NCBI RefSeq assembly: GCF_001632365.1 | Contig: NW_024468553.1 | Span: forward strand, 153,046-217,045 | Length of the DNA stretch: 64,000 nt | Reading direction: 5' to 3' | DNA from: Laetiporus sulphureus 93-53 | Lineage: Eukaryota > Basidiomycota > Agaricomycetes > Polyporales > Laetiporaceae | Part shown: positions 23,853 to 36,195 of the stretch, in pieces | How positions within the stretch are numbered: position 1 is the first letter of the stretch | Layout: each line of letters starts with the position of its first letter | Notes under the pieces: generated by a model | What the model was told of the DNA's origin: nothing | Database searches by the model: none | The model's input: only the letters and a program-made list of their open reading frames with translations | Made by a program: the position numbers and the translations under genes

Positions 23853-24259
23853 AATTCACGTACTTCTGATGTATCCCGTATCCCTCATCTGATCTGTTAT
23901 TGGGAACCGGCGCTGCCGCGCCAACTCCACGCAAGTGTTGCCAGGTCTTCAGCCACCGCTCAGCATGGATATTGCTCACGTGCTCATGTGTAGAAACCTC
24001 CTTGGTGTCCCATTATCCTCGCTGTGGTGAAGGAGACCGGCAGCGCCATTGTCCTTATCTGGACAGAATAGAGCACTTGGCCATTGTGCGTTGGCCATTG
24101 TGCGTTTCACATATATTATCCGCCCGTCTCTTGGACATGCAGTCTTCTTGACCTGTGCACGGGCGGGTGATATCGACATGTGCGCAACACGTACCGTCGC
24201 ATCTTGGTGTGTGCTATGTGGTTGAGACTTACTGATGGGCATTGATCTTGCTATTTAGG

Positions 24260-25858
24260 GGTGCCACGTTGCGCCCTGGGCGTTGCACCTTCTTGATTCC
24301 GCATGAATACGACTTACATGTTACGAATGCTGCTCTCGTCACGGGGGATTCTAGCACGGATACGAACACATCTGGCCGGACGTCTCTTTGGATGACTCCT
24401 TTGAACTCACCAAGCATCCCTTCTCCAGTACTCAACCCTCTGGATGCAAGTAAGAGAGTGATACTTTTTACATTGATTTCTCGGCAGGTAAGAATATCCT
24501 TCACGAGAACGGCCAGCACTGTGCCTATTGTGGTGCCATGCAGGTCGAGCATCTAACCCTGAACATAACGTTCGCGTCGAAGGAATATATTGCGCTTGAG
24601 ATTATCGGAACGAAGTGAGCATCTATTACGTCATTGAGCCATCGCTCTGACGTTACTTTACTCCAGCTGTATTTGTCTATCCGGGAGCTATACGGGTGCG
24701 AGGTTTTCTTCAATGTTATCAAAGGATGGCTTGCTAACATAACCTTCATTAGTTGCATATAGCGAGAGCACTATCAGTGTATCCGCACCTCCTGTAACAG
24801 CAATTGCTCCGTGAGTTCCAGTGAAGTTGTATTTCATGCTTCTACTAATCTCGCATTTTGAAGCTCGGTGCCAACAATGGACAGCAATTCTCCACATGCT
24901 CGACCAGATCAGCGAGAGAGAAAACGCACCAGGGTGGATTTATTGATATCTGAGAACGACCGCAAAGCCCCCGTCGAGACCGTAGCTCGAACGTCAGCCT
25001 CTTCGCTGAGCAAAACGACCCCCCAGCATTTGGGGCGACGTTACATCGGTGCACCACCGCCATCGCTTTCGTCAAAAGCTGCCGGGAAACGCCCCGTGAG
25101 TATATTGCTCAGCCGGTAACTCGTCAGTTCTGATCTTGTTACAGCGGGTCGCCAGCTCAACCGAAGCTACTGATAATACGGATGGATTCGCTTCTGAATC
25201 TTCCGCTACAGCATCACCGATCACCACGCTCATCCCTTCGGTGAAGTTTCACCAGCCGGCCTCGAACCTCAATCCCAAAATGTCACAATCGCGTGAAGAC
25301 ATTACTCCTCCCGGTCCTTCCTCGATCAAGAACGATGCCATTACGATTAAGGATGTTGTTGTAATCAAGGATCATAAAATCGGCGAAGGACAACAGTCTG
25401 CAGCTCGCGGAGACGAAGTTGCACTTTGGTATCGTTTGCAATTGTCCGATGACGTGACCGTCGACTCTCGGATGCAGGGTTCACCGGTTTGTTTTCATTC
25501 TCATGATTGCTGCCATTCTGCTGACTGTTTGGTCGAGTTGGTGACCAGGTTGGGGAAAACCTTCATCCTTCCGGGTTTGTACAATACCGCGTGCACGTCC
25601 CAGATGTTTACCGCTGAATGATATGTTACACAGCAATTGACCAGGGCATTGTCGGTATGAAAACAGGAGGCGAGCGGCTCATCACGATCCCACCTGCGTT
25701 GGGATATGGCGACCGCCAGCATGGCGTGATCCCCCCAGACAGTACCTTGTTCTTTCGTAAGTCGTCTTCTTTGCAAGATGGGCACACGGACTTACAGTGC
25801 ATTCTATTCATACATAGAATGCAAACTATTGAGCATCCGTCATCTTGATGCGGAATGA
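24260..25858 (+). CDS. FKBP-type peptidyl-prolyl isomerase, nucleoplasmin-like type
   Basis: The N-terminal part (ATLRPGRCTFLIPHEYDLHVTNAALV, then LNITFASKEYIALEIIGTN) matches the nucleoplasmin-like domain of Fpr3/Fpr4-type nuclear FKBPs. A basic middle (RERKRTRVD, SSKAAGKRP) leads to the FKBP domain: IKDVVVIKDHKIGEGQQSAARGDEVALWYRLQL, then VGMKTGGERLITIPPALGYGDR, VIPPDSTLFF and ECKLLSIRHLDAE, with stop at 25858. These enzymes isomerise X-Pro bonds in histone tails. Introns are visible near 24449-24487, 24615-24667, 25093-25142, 25490-25548, 25578-25632 and 25757-25816. The segment between FILP and DQGIVGM is shorter than usual and lacks the conserved VIKGW. A one-base shift is likely near 24542. 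The first exon is not resolved. Confidence 0.75.
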
Positions 25859-26938
25859 GCTTTATGTGTGGCGTGGTCTCATTATCTTTTTTTCTGGGAC
25901 ATGGCATGCTGTAGGTCGGCCGTTGAAGGCGAAATATGTCAGCCGATTTAATTGTGCATCAAAGTTTATTTATATCGCACACTTGCGCAATGATTAAGCA
26001 GTAGCAGCGCGTCTATGTAAGCACACTTCTCAAAGAATGGACACTGTTGTGATTGCTTCATCGCGGCGGTCTACGCCACTGTACATGAGCCAGGGGCTAC
26101 GCCCGAGCAGGTCGATGGAAACCGCATTCACATATCTCTCACGCAAATATTCATCGACGAGTTGTGAGGACCCTTCGTCCAAATGCGCGCTCGCGGAGCT
26201 ATCACCCGCTGAAGCCACATAGCCAGGTAATGGTGCGAAGACATACGGGAATGACTGAATACATGGCTATATAAGGGAGGCGTCAAGGATGTCGCGCGCA
26301 GGGTGGCGGGAAGCGCGCCAGATCTTCAGAGACATCCCCAACGTGACGTATGGATGTGAACAGGAAGGACGGAGGTACCGAACGCAGATGTGGACTGACT
26401 GCGAGGCTGTAGCATGTTGCGTCTTCTGTCGCAGGCCACCGTTTTTCTGTAGAGCTGAATGTACTCAATTGAAGCGATACAATATCACACAGAGCTTCGT
26501 GCTCCCGCACAGACAAGCATCTCACTCGTGTACGAATCATGCCGCAGCGCGGAGCACGGTAGGCATCACGGCAAGCGACGCATGGACGAACATCTCATTC
26601 GCTCACGAGAGGCAGGTCGGCGAGGACCGTATCATCTCCACCCTCCTGCGACGTGGTCAAAGGAACATGCAGAGCGAATGAAACATACATCAGGGCATGC
26701 TGAGAATGAACTAGTGCGGCTCAATGCTATGGAAGGAATGAAATCAGTGCCTAAATGATTGGTTGACTTGACCTGCGGCCAGTCGGAAGAAGCCCTTCCC
26801 CTCCAATCGATTCATTCTTGAAGATGGGTATCCGAGCACGACCTCAGATGAAGCTGATGCTGCTTCAAGCTGGAAGTGGCTGCGTTGAGTGATCTTTGAC
26901 ATGTGTAAATCTGCTAGCGACGCTAAGAGACGATGAGC
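25859..26938. other. Intergenic, small open frames only
   Basis: A 62-codon minus frame (26030-26218) and overlapping plus frames (26289-26758) show no domain. It does not look like a pheromone precursor, because no C-terminal CaaX box is present. Confidence 0.3.
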
Positions 26939-28143
26939 TTAGAAGATGGAAATGCGTGAAATGACGCACGCCATTACCGTTTCTGAGTGCGTTAAGTCGA
27001 TGGCTGGTTGAATTTCCAGAGACAGTCGCTCTTCTTCATCGAGGCCAGCTAACCATATTGCATCGTAGCAATTCCTAGGCAGCCCACTGACAGGCTTCCC
27101 AAATTGATCGCATCTACGTGAACCACGACGACGATACCGGGGAAATGCACCACGTTTGGGTTTGCCATCCACGGTGAACCTGCTGGACAAATGCATCCAA
27201 TCAAAGACCTTAAGCCATGTCTCGAATTCTGCAGACCGCCAGCTCATTCTCGTGACGACATATCTGACCTTGCCTCGAGAATGGTCAGATTCGTCTCCGC
27301 TCATGGCCGTATGAGGGATCCTATCCCATAGGTCTTGAAATCGTGCTAGATGTGAATGTGCACCTACAGCATTTGACCGCCGCTCCCGCAGCTGTCCGAA
27401 AATCATGAGTATGCATGTACTGGTGATTTGCAACGCGATACTGACAGCTCGTCGCCTATGCTCTCGTTTTTCCTCAATTTCTCTATCAATGTCAACTTCT
27501 GAAGGCTCTTCACCACCGCGTAATTGCCTTCTATATTGTGAGCGCAGAGTAGCAAGATGGGTGGCGAACATGCATTCGATCTTCGATTTATCTTGACAAT
27601 CGGAGACGCCGATGCTCATGAAATTTTCTGCGAATACACCAGCAGCCTGTTTGTTCCATCGAGATTTGAGTGATCCTGTCATTTGCAGGCGGAAGTTTCC
27701 CTTGGAAGGACCATCGTGCTTCTTCCGGTCGAATGCTTGCAAATCCTCCAGTGATGCAACAGGTAGCGGACTGTCTACGAAGTCACGGCCAAGCATTTGG
27801 CTCGCATGCATACGTATTTTTGCCTAGGAGTGAATCAGAGCTTATACGATTTCGAAGTCAGCGACGTACTCTCACCTGAAGTTCGAGAGTGGCAATATCA
27901 CGATGGGATGTCTTCACACGCATGGAGTTCTGGCTCTTGCTCATTGCAGTCCGAGACGATATCACGGCTTCTTGATGCTCTCTATGGGATCCAGAATTGG
28001 AATCAAGGCATCCAAGGAGGACAGCGAGCATTGCCCGTAGGTCCTTTTTGGTTACCGTAGTGTTCTGAGCAGCATACATCAGAGAATGTGCTTATGAGGC
28101 ATATTTTATATCTTACCGCATTAGGCCCAGACCAATGTCGCAT
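26939..28143 (-). CDS. Agaricomycete uncharacterised family protein
   Basis: ATG at 28143 (MRHWSGPNA). An intron at about 28074-28128 joins it to TTVTKKDLRAMLAVLLGCLDS, and a second intron (27828-27884) joins LELQ to AKIRMHASQ. The body has basic helices (REIEEKREHRRRAVSIALQ) and the block MSGDESD, VRYVVTRMSWRSAEFETWLKVFDWMHLSSRF, KPKRGAFPRYRR, SGLPRNCYDAIWLAGLDEEERLSLEIQPAIDL. As I recall it, the block with DESD, SWRS and GLPxNxYDxxWL occurs in many copies in mushroom genomes, with no assigned function. It may be linked to mobile elements, but that is inference. The frame is uninterrupted. Confidence 0.5.
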
Positions 28144-28152
28144 AATCCTATC

Positions 28153-31100
28153 CTATCGCAGACCGTCATGCGCATTACTTCTCTGAGCTACCGAATCGCT
28201 CACCAGTTCATCCTTGCCAACTAATGCCTGATCTTTCTGTGATGATGCTTTCTTGCGCAGCGTCTGGACGACTTGATCGATGACTTCTCTCGAAGTCATC
28301 ATGTCTCTGCCTGTTGTTATCTCGACGTCATGTTCAGCGTTGTCAGCCTCGCGATCAACCGCCATGTTAGAATGTTCGTCCAACCAGATCTGAGTGCTGC
28401 TGGGCTTCCAACCGAGGATGTGCATGCCTTCGGGAGCCCATGACTTCATCGGAAGCGATGCTGAGACAGTGGTGGCCGTTCGTTCAGATGTACGAATGGG
28501 GAATCCATTCCAATGCTCCTCAACCAACACAGATGGATGCTCTCCGAGCTTCAGCACGTGATGTTGAGAAGGAAACGTCACTGGGATGATGTCGACGTCC
28601 ATTGCGCTTGAGGTGTCATCTCGTCCAAGATCAATAGTACTATCTGTTGTGATTGCTCTCCTGACGGCAGTGGATGAATGTGCCGCAAGGTCAGTGTAGC
28701 GTAGAGATGGGTCTTCGGACTGAACATCATTTACCACATGCCATGCAGGGCGCTTGGACGGATGCAAGTATGGTGGGGTGGGCGATTCAACCGCTGCTCC
28801 GTTCGGCATAGGAAAAGAAGACACCTTCCCAATGCGTGAGCTCCTTCCGAGGTTGCGCGCTTGATCTCTACGAGTGTTCTTCATCGTCGCAGACATGCCA
28901 GGCTTCTCAAAGAGCACCTCGCGTGGTCGAGAAGCCATGGAGAGGGCGACACTGTTCTCTTCAGTAATATTTCCTGCGTGTATGATAGGTTGCAGGCGAG
29001 AACCACGCGTCCATGGTGGATGTGCACTAGATGTGGGCCATTGTGGCCCACAATTGACGTCAGCAGTCAATGATGACTTGAGTAAACTGAGTTTCGTTCT
29101 GTTCTGTTATTGAGTGACCGATTCGGAATCAGTGGGAAGCTCTGAAGTCGGCAACAAACAGAGTCTCACATCACGCTCGCGATCATATTGTGAACCTACA
29201 GCGTCGGCGTTCCCTGTGTGGACCGAGGAAGTATCACCATCTGCGGTACTTGGACAATACCTAATAAAGTCCATATCCCGCTGTGTGATAGGAAACCCAC
29301 CCCAATGCGAGTCATACCGCATTATTTCGGTGCCTGGAGGGTGAGGGACAGGAGGAATTGCCGTATCGCATCCGATGCGAGTCTCCGTCTGGTGGGCTGG
29401 TGGTTGATGATGCATTGGCAGACCCGGCCACCCTGGCCACCCTTGTTCCTGTCCACCAAAGCTATTTGTGAAAATGGGAGACATTCCGTTGCGAAAAGAG
29501 CTCGTTGAAGAAATTATGGGTGGAGTGATACTGAAGCCGGCCCCTCCTTGCATGAGTTCGATATTGGCGATGGGAGGTTCGTCTCGCCCGATAGTCTTCG
29601 ATGTGCAATCCACGTCATCCATCTGAGGAAAGACCTGACCCAGATTGGCTGGTTCTCTCCTCGGACTAAAATCACCCGGAAAGCAATCGGTACGCTCGAT
29701 GGGGACCTCAGGGTATACATTCGCTGCAGGCTCGCCATGAAGACAATGTATGGTGGTTAATAGCCTTTTGTGTACGTTGGCCATGGACTGTTCGTCTTGG
29801 ATGACAGGCGCGCCCGACGCGGGAAAGCAGATGGAGTCATTCGCACATTCCGAACCATCTGGATCTGGAGCATCCATCTGTTCAGCGACCAAGTTTACCA
29901 TGACCGCATGACGACGTACCTGTTTGCATGATGTGTACTTCTGATGCACACGCGTCTGAATCCATTTGCGGAGACCCTCCCTCGATTCCTTCTGTGACAG
30001 AGTCATGTCTTATCTGGAGAAAATCCTCGTTTCTTTGATAGTCATTGAACCCTGATGTCAGCCCAACTTCAATACGAGTGGCGCCGGAATCGATCGGCGG
30101 GATTGCCTCGGGCTGTGCGATAGCTGATTGGAGTGGCAGGATGAGGTCAGCGACCGCTGAATGAGCCGTAGACATGCATGTGTCTTGCTGATACACGAAT
30201 GCTATGTCACCTCCAGCGCCGTGATCTTGCATAAGCAGTGGCATGAGTATACATTGCAAGGAATATAATCTGCTGAGCACGAACCACTTGTCTTAATGTC
30301 CTTGACGCCAATGTGTCCTTCAGATTGCTGACGGTCGTCCGGTAGAAGAGGAATTCCAGACCACGGCGTATTGATTTGAAGGTCATCTTGTTTAAGTGAT
30401 AGTCCAGACCACGAAGTATTGACTTTGAGGTCTAGTTTCAGAAGCGAGATGCCAGAGGATGATGCATTGACTTCGTACTCAAGTTGCCGGAGTGGCATGC
30501 CACTCCAAGAACTGCTGGATCCTGACGCAATCATTTCGCCGCCCTCTGTGATGACTTCCTGAATGCTGCGCTCTGCTCCGCTGTGACAAGGGGACCCGAG
30601 TAATCTATCTTGGGGTCCTGTCTGTCGCGAAGCGACAGCCTCGCGCTCTTCGATCAAAGCGATATGTGAGGGACGGCATTCATGTGTATCCTCAGTGTGA
30701 TCATTCTCCTCATGCTCTGCATTGGCGTTCTGAATGTTTTTGTCACTCTGATGGCGCGCGATCCATGAATCTTGTGTGATAGGGGCAACCATGAAGCCGT
30801 CTGATGCGGCAGTTCAACCCTAGGAAAAGATGAACTTAGCGAAGAAGCTTACCATGCTCGTCACCTATGCTCGCATCCGAGCTCTGCAGAGCATTCTGAA
30901 CATCTGACGATATGGTCCGGTCCAGTGGCACACGTGCTAGCTCCAGACTGCTGCCGCTGCGAGAAGACCGACTTATCGACACAGCAGGGATTTCAAGAAT
31001 TGTCTGGGCTATCCTATATGAAGGTGAGAACGGCTGGGAGTTCTGCTTTGAACTAGGGAGCATTTTAGCCGTGCTTCCTCTTTCGGCAACGTCTGCAGGA

Positions 31101-32117
31101 AGGTCTGAAAGTATTATCGTTACAATGAAATATCCGACTCTGCGCGCAAGAATCTCACGATTCTCTGTTTTTTCTGGAACACCGCACTGGGGATTCTGTC
31201 CCTGCTCAAGATCGCAGATCTCGGAATGTCGTTTGTCCTCAGCAATGCTGGTTTCGCAATGTTGGCAGGCATTGCCTTGATCTGGGCTTCGTGTGACATT
31301 GTCGTACGCTCGGCGTGATGCATGGGTCGCTGGACCATCAGATCTTTAGTCACAACTCTCAAACCAGGTAAATTATTAATCTTACGTATCACCGGGGGTA
31401 GCGAAAGAATTTCGGTGCTATGTTGGTGTTGCTCCAGCAAGAATTTGTTCATTTTGCTATGGTCCGGTTCCTGGTAGAGTTGTATGGTATCCAGAGCAGG
31501 AGCTGGGAGAATATTCTAATAAGCTCCACTCTGCGAAGTGGAGGATATTCACCGTTCGCAACACCGGATGAGTCGGGCCTGGCTGTGTCCGGTTGATCGT
31601 CGTTCTTCCGTTCATCTTTTTGCTCCTGAACGAGGCTCTGTTTCCTGGGAGCAGATGAGGGGCTGAGAGGTCGGGTGCCCTTACACGTGATGTGAGCTTG
31701 CGAGCTAGGCTCCGGCTCAGAAGGTGAACGGCGAACGTGCGCGGTTTGTCTTCCACGCAACTTCCTTTGTTTTCGGGGAGCTGGTGAAAGGCTGGGGGAT
31801 CGGATGCGCTTACGCGTGATGCGAGCTTGCGAGCTAGGCTCCGGCTCAGAAGGTGAACGGCGAACGTGCGCGGTTTGTCTTCTGCGCAACCTCCTTTGTT
31901 TTCGGGGAGCTGGTGAAAGGCTGGGAGAACGGACGCGTTTGCGTGTGATGCGAGCTTGCTGGCTAGGTTCCGGCTCAGAAGGCGAACAACGAACGCGCGC
32001 AGCTTATCTTCCACGCAATTGCCTCCATTTCTTGGCAGGTGGAGCAATGCTAGACGGTTGGGCCTGCGCACGCGTTGTGCTAATGGACGAATGTTGAGAT
32101 GAATGTTGAGACTGCAT
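28153..32117 (-). CDS. Large multi-exon uncharacterised protein with W-x-G and SR-like repeats, disrupted
   Basis: Minus-strand exons run from an ATG at 32117 (MQSQHSSQHSSISTTRAQ) to about 28153. The order is three copies of an Arg/Ser/Pro/Glu-rich 43-residue unit, LLEQHQHSTEILSLPPVIRKINNLPG, LPADVAERGSTAKMLPSSK, and four copies of a 16-residue unit with SWSGMPL/SWSGLSL/PWSGIPL. Two long polar exons follow with single HWGGFPI and HWNGFPI motifs. The following gene at 28143 starts with HWSGPN, so both could be one locus. The first SR-like unit has an in-frame TAA at 32004-32006 where the other two have CAA. A frame change lies near 31495. Function unknown; the basic Ser/Pro repeats suggest a nuclear protein. 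Confidence 0.4.
30316..30515 (-). repeat. 48-bp coding tandem repeat, four copies
   Basis: Four consecutive 16-residue units on the minus strand: SWSGMPLRQLEYEVNA, SSSGISLLKLDLKVNT, SWSGLSLKQDDLQINT and PWSGIPLLPDDRQQSE. DNA copies share AGTCCAGACCACG-like blocks. Confidence 0.85.
31684..32070 (-). repeat. 129-bp coding tandem repeat, three copies
   Basis: Blocks such as GAGCTAGGCTCCGGCTCAGA and GTTTTCGGGGAGCTGGTGAA recur at an exact spacing of 129 bp (43 codons). Units 1 and 2 (31684-31941) are nearly identical; the third (31942-32070) has diverged. The unit encodes RRSPSEPEPSSQARITRKR and RSPSLSPAPRKQR. Confidence 0.9.
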
Positions 32118-33212
32118 CAATCACAAGCAAGAAGCTGCGGATGCAAGCTAGCGCATAAGGACCTCATACGGATCCGATGGGACAGGCTTAAATGTCAATC
32201 GTTAGCTCATTGTTAGCTGCAGCAGGAAGACAATGAGTCTCCATCCGTGGGACAATACAGCACCTTCGGGGATCCTACGACTTTCAGATGGACCCGATTG
32301 AAAACCAGACTTTTGATTGGAAACTTCGTTGTTCGCCGCAGCAGGCAGACAATGAGTCACCATCTGTGGGGATCAATGCAACACGATCAATACAACACTG
32401 TATGAGACTCCTACGCCTTTTCAAGTGTCCCGCAGCGCCCATCTCAATTATGGTAGTTGGCTAGTCCAGCGTCCCGTATCTCCGCCGGTATCCGTCTGAG
32501 AGCCGTCTGAGAGATATTCAGTCAGGTCGGCAAGGAGGAGAGGCTACGATTTATGTCGACAGATCAAAGATGAGGAGATTGATACTGCCATCTGGGCATC
32601 GCTCACAACCTACGACGGTGCGTGAATGAACCATTATGCTTCAATTTGATGGGCATTTTGACGCTGACCGTGATAGAGTTTGTGGATTGGAGCTCCTCGT
32701 TTAACGTCGTATGTTTGGCGATGAGATCCCCGAAAAGAAATGCACCGTGACCCATTTCATTAGCGTTTGCGGGCCTGTTCAATCCATTGAGAGGATAGGG
32801 AGGTCAAACTAAGAATTGGACGTACCATATGCCAGTTCAAAAATCTACGAGCTCCGCGTTGCAACGTTAACCGAGATCATGTGACCACGCTCGACATCCT
32901 GCGTGCTCTGGTCAATGCCCTCCATTCTCAATCTCAAATTTAAAATCGGTTTCTCTCATCCACACAGGCGGGAGATTCAGGACTCAGCGCTCAGCTCTCA
33001 CCGATCATCCATCACAATTAGGGCAACAAGAGCTTTGTTTCATGCAGTGATCTTAGCGATGTGGACTGGTTGACGATGACCTGGAAGGTAAGCCTGTACT
33101 GGCCACTATTTCATGTCGTCTTCACCAAGGTCGCTACAGGTGCCAACATTATACGAGCATCTCTGGGTCTCCGACATTAGTTCTGCTGCAATAGCTTGTA
33201 CTTGCATACCGA
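32118..33212. other. Unassigned, contains a diverged direct repeat
   Basis: A block containing GCAGCAGGAAGACAATGAG and CCATCCGTGGG (about 32205-32290) recurs in diverged form at about 32325-32425, a spacing of about 120 bp. The last part may include 5' remnants of the CCT5 pseudogene. Nothing else was recognised. Confidence 0.35.
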
Positions 33213-34440
33213 ATGTGTTCGTGCTTTTCAAGCCTCAAAATCTGCATTTCTCTCGATGGCGATATCACGGTGACCAACGATGGTGAAACAGTATTGAGTC
33301 AAATGGAGGTTGAGCACCCGATTTGGAAGCTTTTGGTGCAGCTGTGGAAGAGTCAGGATGATGAAATCGGGGACAGCACGACCGGTGTTGTCGGTGAGTG
33401 TGGTTTTCATACTCTCGAGGAAGCTCTGTTGATGCTAGTCTAGCCTTTGCTGGCGTGCTACTTGAGCAGAGTGAAGGGCTGCTTGACCGGGGAATCCTTC
33501 CCATCTGGATCGTGGACGGGCTCGATAAGGCTTGTGCTGTCGCAGTTGAGCACCTGAATTTTTTTTTCGACACCGTTAAGTTCTCCCTATTTGACACGTC
33601 AAATATTGTCAGGACCACGCAACAACTCTGGGCAGCAATATGTTCGTCTCATCTCCTGAGTCTACAAGTATTGTTCGACTGACGTCCTACGCAGTGGAGA
33701 ATGAGAGGTTTGCTGAGATCGCTGTAGATGCTGTCTTGTCCGTCGTCGAATTCGAGCGCAAAGACATGCCCTTCGACCTCATCAAGGTCGACGGTGGAGT
33801 TGGTGGGTCGCTAGCCGACACGACGCTCATTTAGGGCGTGCTTTTCTAAAAACATGTCGCATCCATCCACACATGCCGCACACCGAACCAGATGCGATAT
33901 CGCCATCCTCACATGTCCGTTTGAGCCGCCACGACCAAAGACGAAGTACAAGCTGGACGTCGCCTCTGTCGAGGAGCACCGGCGTCTGCGAGAGTACGAG
34001 CGGACAAGCTCGTCAAGGACATCGGCGCAACTTTGGTGATTTGTCAACGATCTGCCCGCAGTGCGATGGGTAGGAGGTCTGTAGCTCAATGCTATTGCCA
34101 ACAATGGATGTATTATGCCAAGATTCGAGGATCTCACACCGGAGAAGCTCGGCCGTGCAGGCATCGTCCGCGAAGTTTCATTTGGCACAATGTATGACAA
34201 GATACTTGTCATCGAGAAGTGTGCAGACTCCCGCACAGTAACGATCTTCGAAAGGGGCAGCAACAAGATGGTATGTCTAAGACTTATCCAATGAAATATC
34301 TTTTCTGAGTAAAATGTGGCTAGATCGTCGCCAAGGGCAAGTGCGCCCTGCATGACGCGCTCGAGGTGGTGAGGAACATGATCATTGACAATCGGGTTAT
34401 CTATGGTGGAGGTGCGATATTGCTAGCACACCCTGTATAG
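33213..34440 (+). pseudogene. cct5: Decayed CCT5 (chaperonin TCP-1 epsilon subunit)
   Basis: Strong matches to the epsilon subunit of the cytosolic TRiC/CCT folding chaperonin lie in order: [152 protein letters not shown] and [23 protein letters not shown]. The homology stops at 34430, so the C-terminal quarter is absent. Between TTLI and the MSHP segment are a TAG and a TAA plus a frame change. Another frame change is near 33625, and the exon after KDIGATL has lost most of its length. One intron (about 33391-33441) is still intact. A functional copy should exist elsewhere, because CCT5 is essential. Confidence 0.85.
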
Positions 34441-34895
34441 CCAGGCCTGCAGTGACGAGCTCGGTTATTCTATGAATCGTGAATCATGCATGCAACGAAT
34501 CAGAGATGAGTGCGAAACGAACAAAATTGACCACCATTCAGTCAGCGAAATTATACAGCATATTTGGATGATGGTCTACAATACACATGCTGACTAGTCC
34601 TTCAACTCCTGTTTGATAACGAACATCCGGTCACCCTCTGCCTTTGTTGTGATTTCTGCGAGGCCACTAATGCTTGCGAGCTCTTGTGCACTGCGGCCCT
34701 TGGCGAGGACGATGTACATCTCGAGGCCGTCACCGATCTCGACATGTCGCTCTGTCGCACTCGTGAATGAGTCGATCACCATGGCAAGCGGAAGATGTGC
34801 GGGATGCGTCATGCTGGGAGCAGCGAGCTTGTTCTTAAAGTAGATCTGCACATAGATTGAACGTTATTAGCGAACGTGAAACTGGCGAGTATATA

Positions 34896-35112
34896 CAGTG
34901 AGCCACAAAACTGTTGCAATGTTTGCAACAGTTGCATTGTTTGGCTTATATCTCGGAAACCAAAATAGTCAAATATGCAAACATATATATCGTTAGAAAG
35001 CCTATGATATGAGCTTTCAAATGGCACTTGGATAAAGTAAATCGGCCTTCTGGTTGGTGAGATACAAAATATTCTTTACAAAAGATGCATTGCAACAGTT
35101 TTGTGGCTGACA
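34896..35112 (+). repeat. Left terminal inverted repeat of the Tc1/mariner element
   Basis: It pairs with 36332-36547 in inverse orientation. The inner end (about 35087-35112) repeats the outer CCACAAAACTGTTGCAAT motif inverted, giving two candidate transposase-binding sites per end. Confidence 0.85.
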
Positions 35113-35137
35113 ATTTTAGATATAAAAATCCCCAATT

Positions 35138-36195
35138 TCAGTACTTTGTGTACCCTCCCTTTGCCCTCAACACAGCTTTAACCCTGTCTGGCATACTGTN
35201 NNNNNNNNNNNNNNNNNNNNNNNNNNNNNNNNNNNNNNNNNNNNNNNNNNNNNNNNNNNNNNNNNNNNNNNNNNNNNNNNNNNNNNNNNNNNNNNNNNNN
35301 NNNNNNNNNNNNNNNNNNNNNNNNNNNNNNNNNNNNNNNNNNNNNNNNNNNNNNNNNNNNNNNNNNNNNNNNNNNNNNNNNNNNNNNNNNNNNNNNNNNN
35401 NNNNNNNNNNNNNNNNNNNNNNNNNNNNNNNNNNNNNNNNNNNNNNNNNNNNNNNNNNNNNNNNNNNNNNNNNNNNNNNNNNNNNNNNNNNNNNNNNNNN
35501 NNNNNNNNNNNNNNNNNNNNNNNNNNNNNNNNNNNNNNNNNNNNNNNNNNNNNNNNNNNNNNNNNNNNNNNNNNNNNNNNNNNNNNNNNNNNNNNNNNNN
35601 NNNNNNNNNNNNNNNNNNNNNNNNNNNNNNNNNNNNNNNNNNNNNNNNNNNNNNNNNNNNNNNNNNNNNNNNNNNNNNNNNNNNNNNNNNNNNNNNNNNN
35701 NNNNNNNNNNNNNNNNNNNNNNNNNNNNNNNNNNNNNNNNNNNNNNNNNNNNNNNNNNNNNNNNNNNNNNNNNNNNNNNNNNNNNNNNNNNNNNNNNNNN
35801 NNNNNNNNNNNNNNNNNNNNNNNNCTCTTATGACGCTTAGAGAGAAGGGGACGTTTATGCTTGACCACAGCCTTCAGACCAGTGCTTTTGAGCTTTCTAC
35901 GCATAGTCTCCACATGAAAGGGCTGGTTGACAACATCTTGGAGAAGTCTGGTCACTTCAACAGCAGTATCTGCCTGTCCAGTGGTAAGAAGGCGAGTAGC
36001 ATGGCGAATGATTCCAGGATTAAGCTTTGTAGGACGACCTCCACCAGATGTAGGCATGTTAGGACAATGCTCAGAGCGAATTCTGGACACAGTGGAGTAA
36101 TGGACTGCAGTCAGATGAGCAATCTGTCTGACAGAATGACCTTGATCAAGCAGGGAGAGAATGTGGGCGGTCTGAGTAGCAGAAACCTTTTTCAT
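35138..36195 (-). CDS. Tc1-like transposase, interrupted by assembly gap
   Basis: The N-terminus MKKVSATQTAHILSLLDQGHSVRQIAHLTAVHYSTVSRI is a helix-turn-helix DNA-binding domain. It is followed by GGGRPTKLNPGIIRHATRLL, a second HTH region ending ETMRRKLKSTGLKAV. The C-terminus (SMPDRVKAVLRAKGGYTKY, stop at 35138) is the typical Tc1 ending. The DDE catalytic core lies in the run of N (35200-35824), so integrity cannot be judged. The frames on the two sides of the gap need not match, because the gap length may be estimated. Confidence 0.85.
35200..35824. other. Assembly gap (run of N)
   Basis: Undetermined bases inside the transposase gene. Any reading frame spanning it is artificial. Confidence 0.99.

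Noticed and set aside
26030..26218. Small frame that could be a mating pheromone precursor
   Set aside because: It does not end in a CaaX box and has no typical pheromone repeat. It is left as intergenic.
32205..32425. Diverged 120-bp direct repeat taken as a transposon LTR
   Set aside because: The two copies are short, poorly matched and lack terminal TG..CA or any coding region between them.
35085..35840. Long open frames across the N run
   Set aside because: They translate undetermined bases and have no meaning. Only the two ends of the transposase were used.
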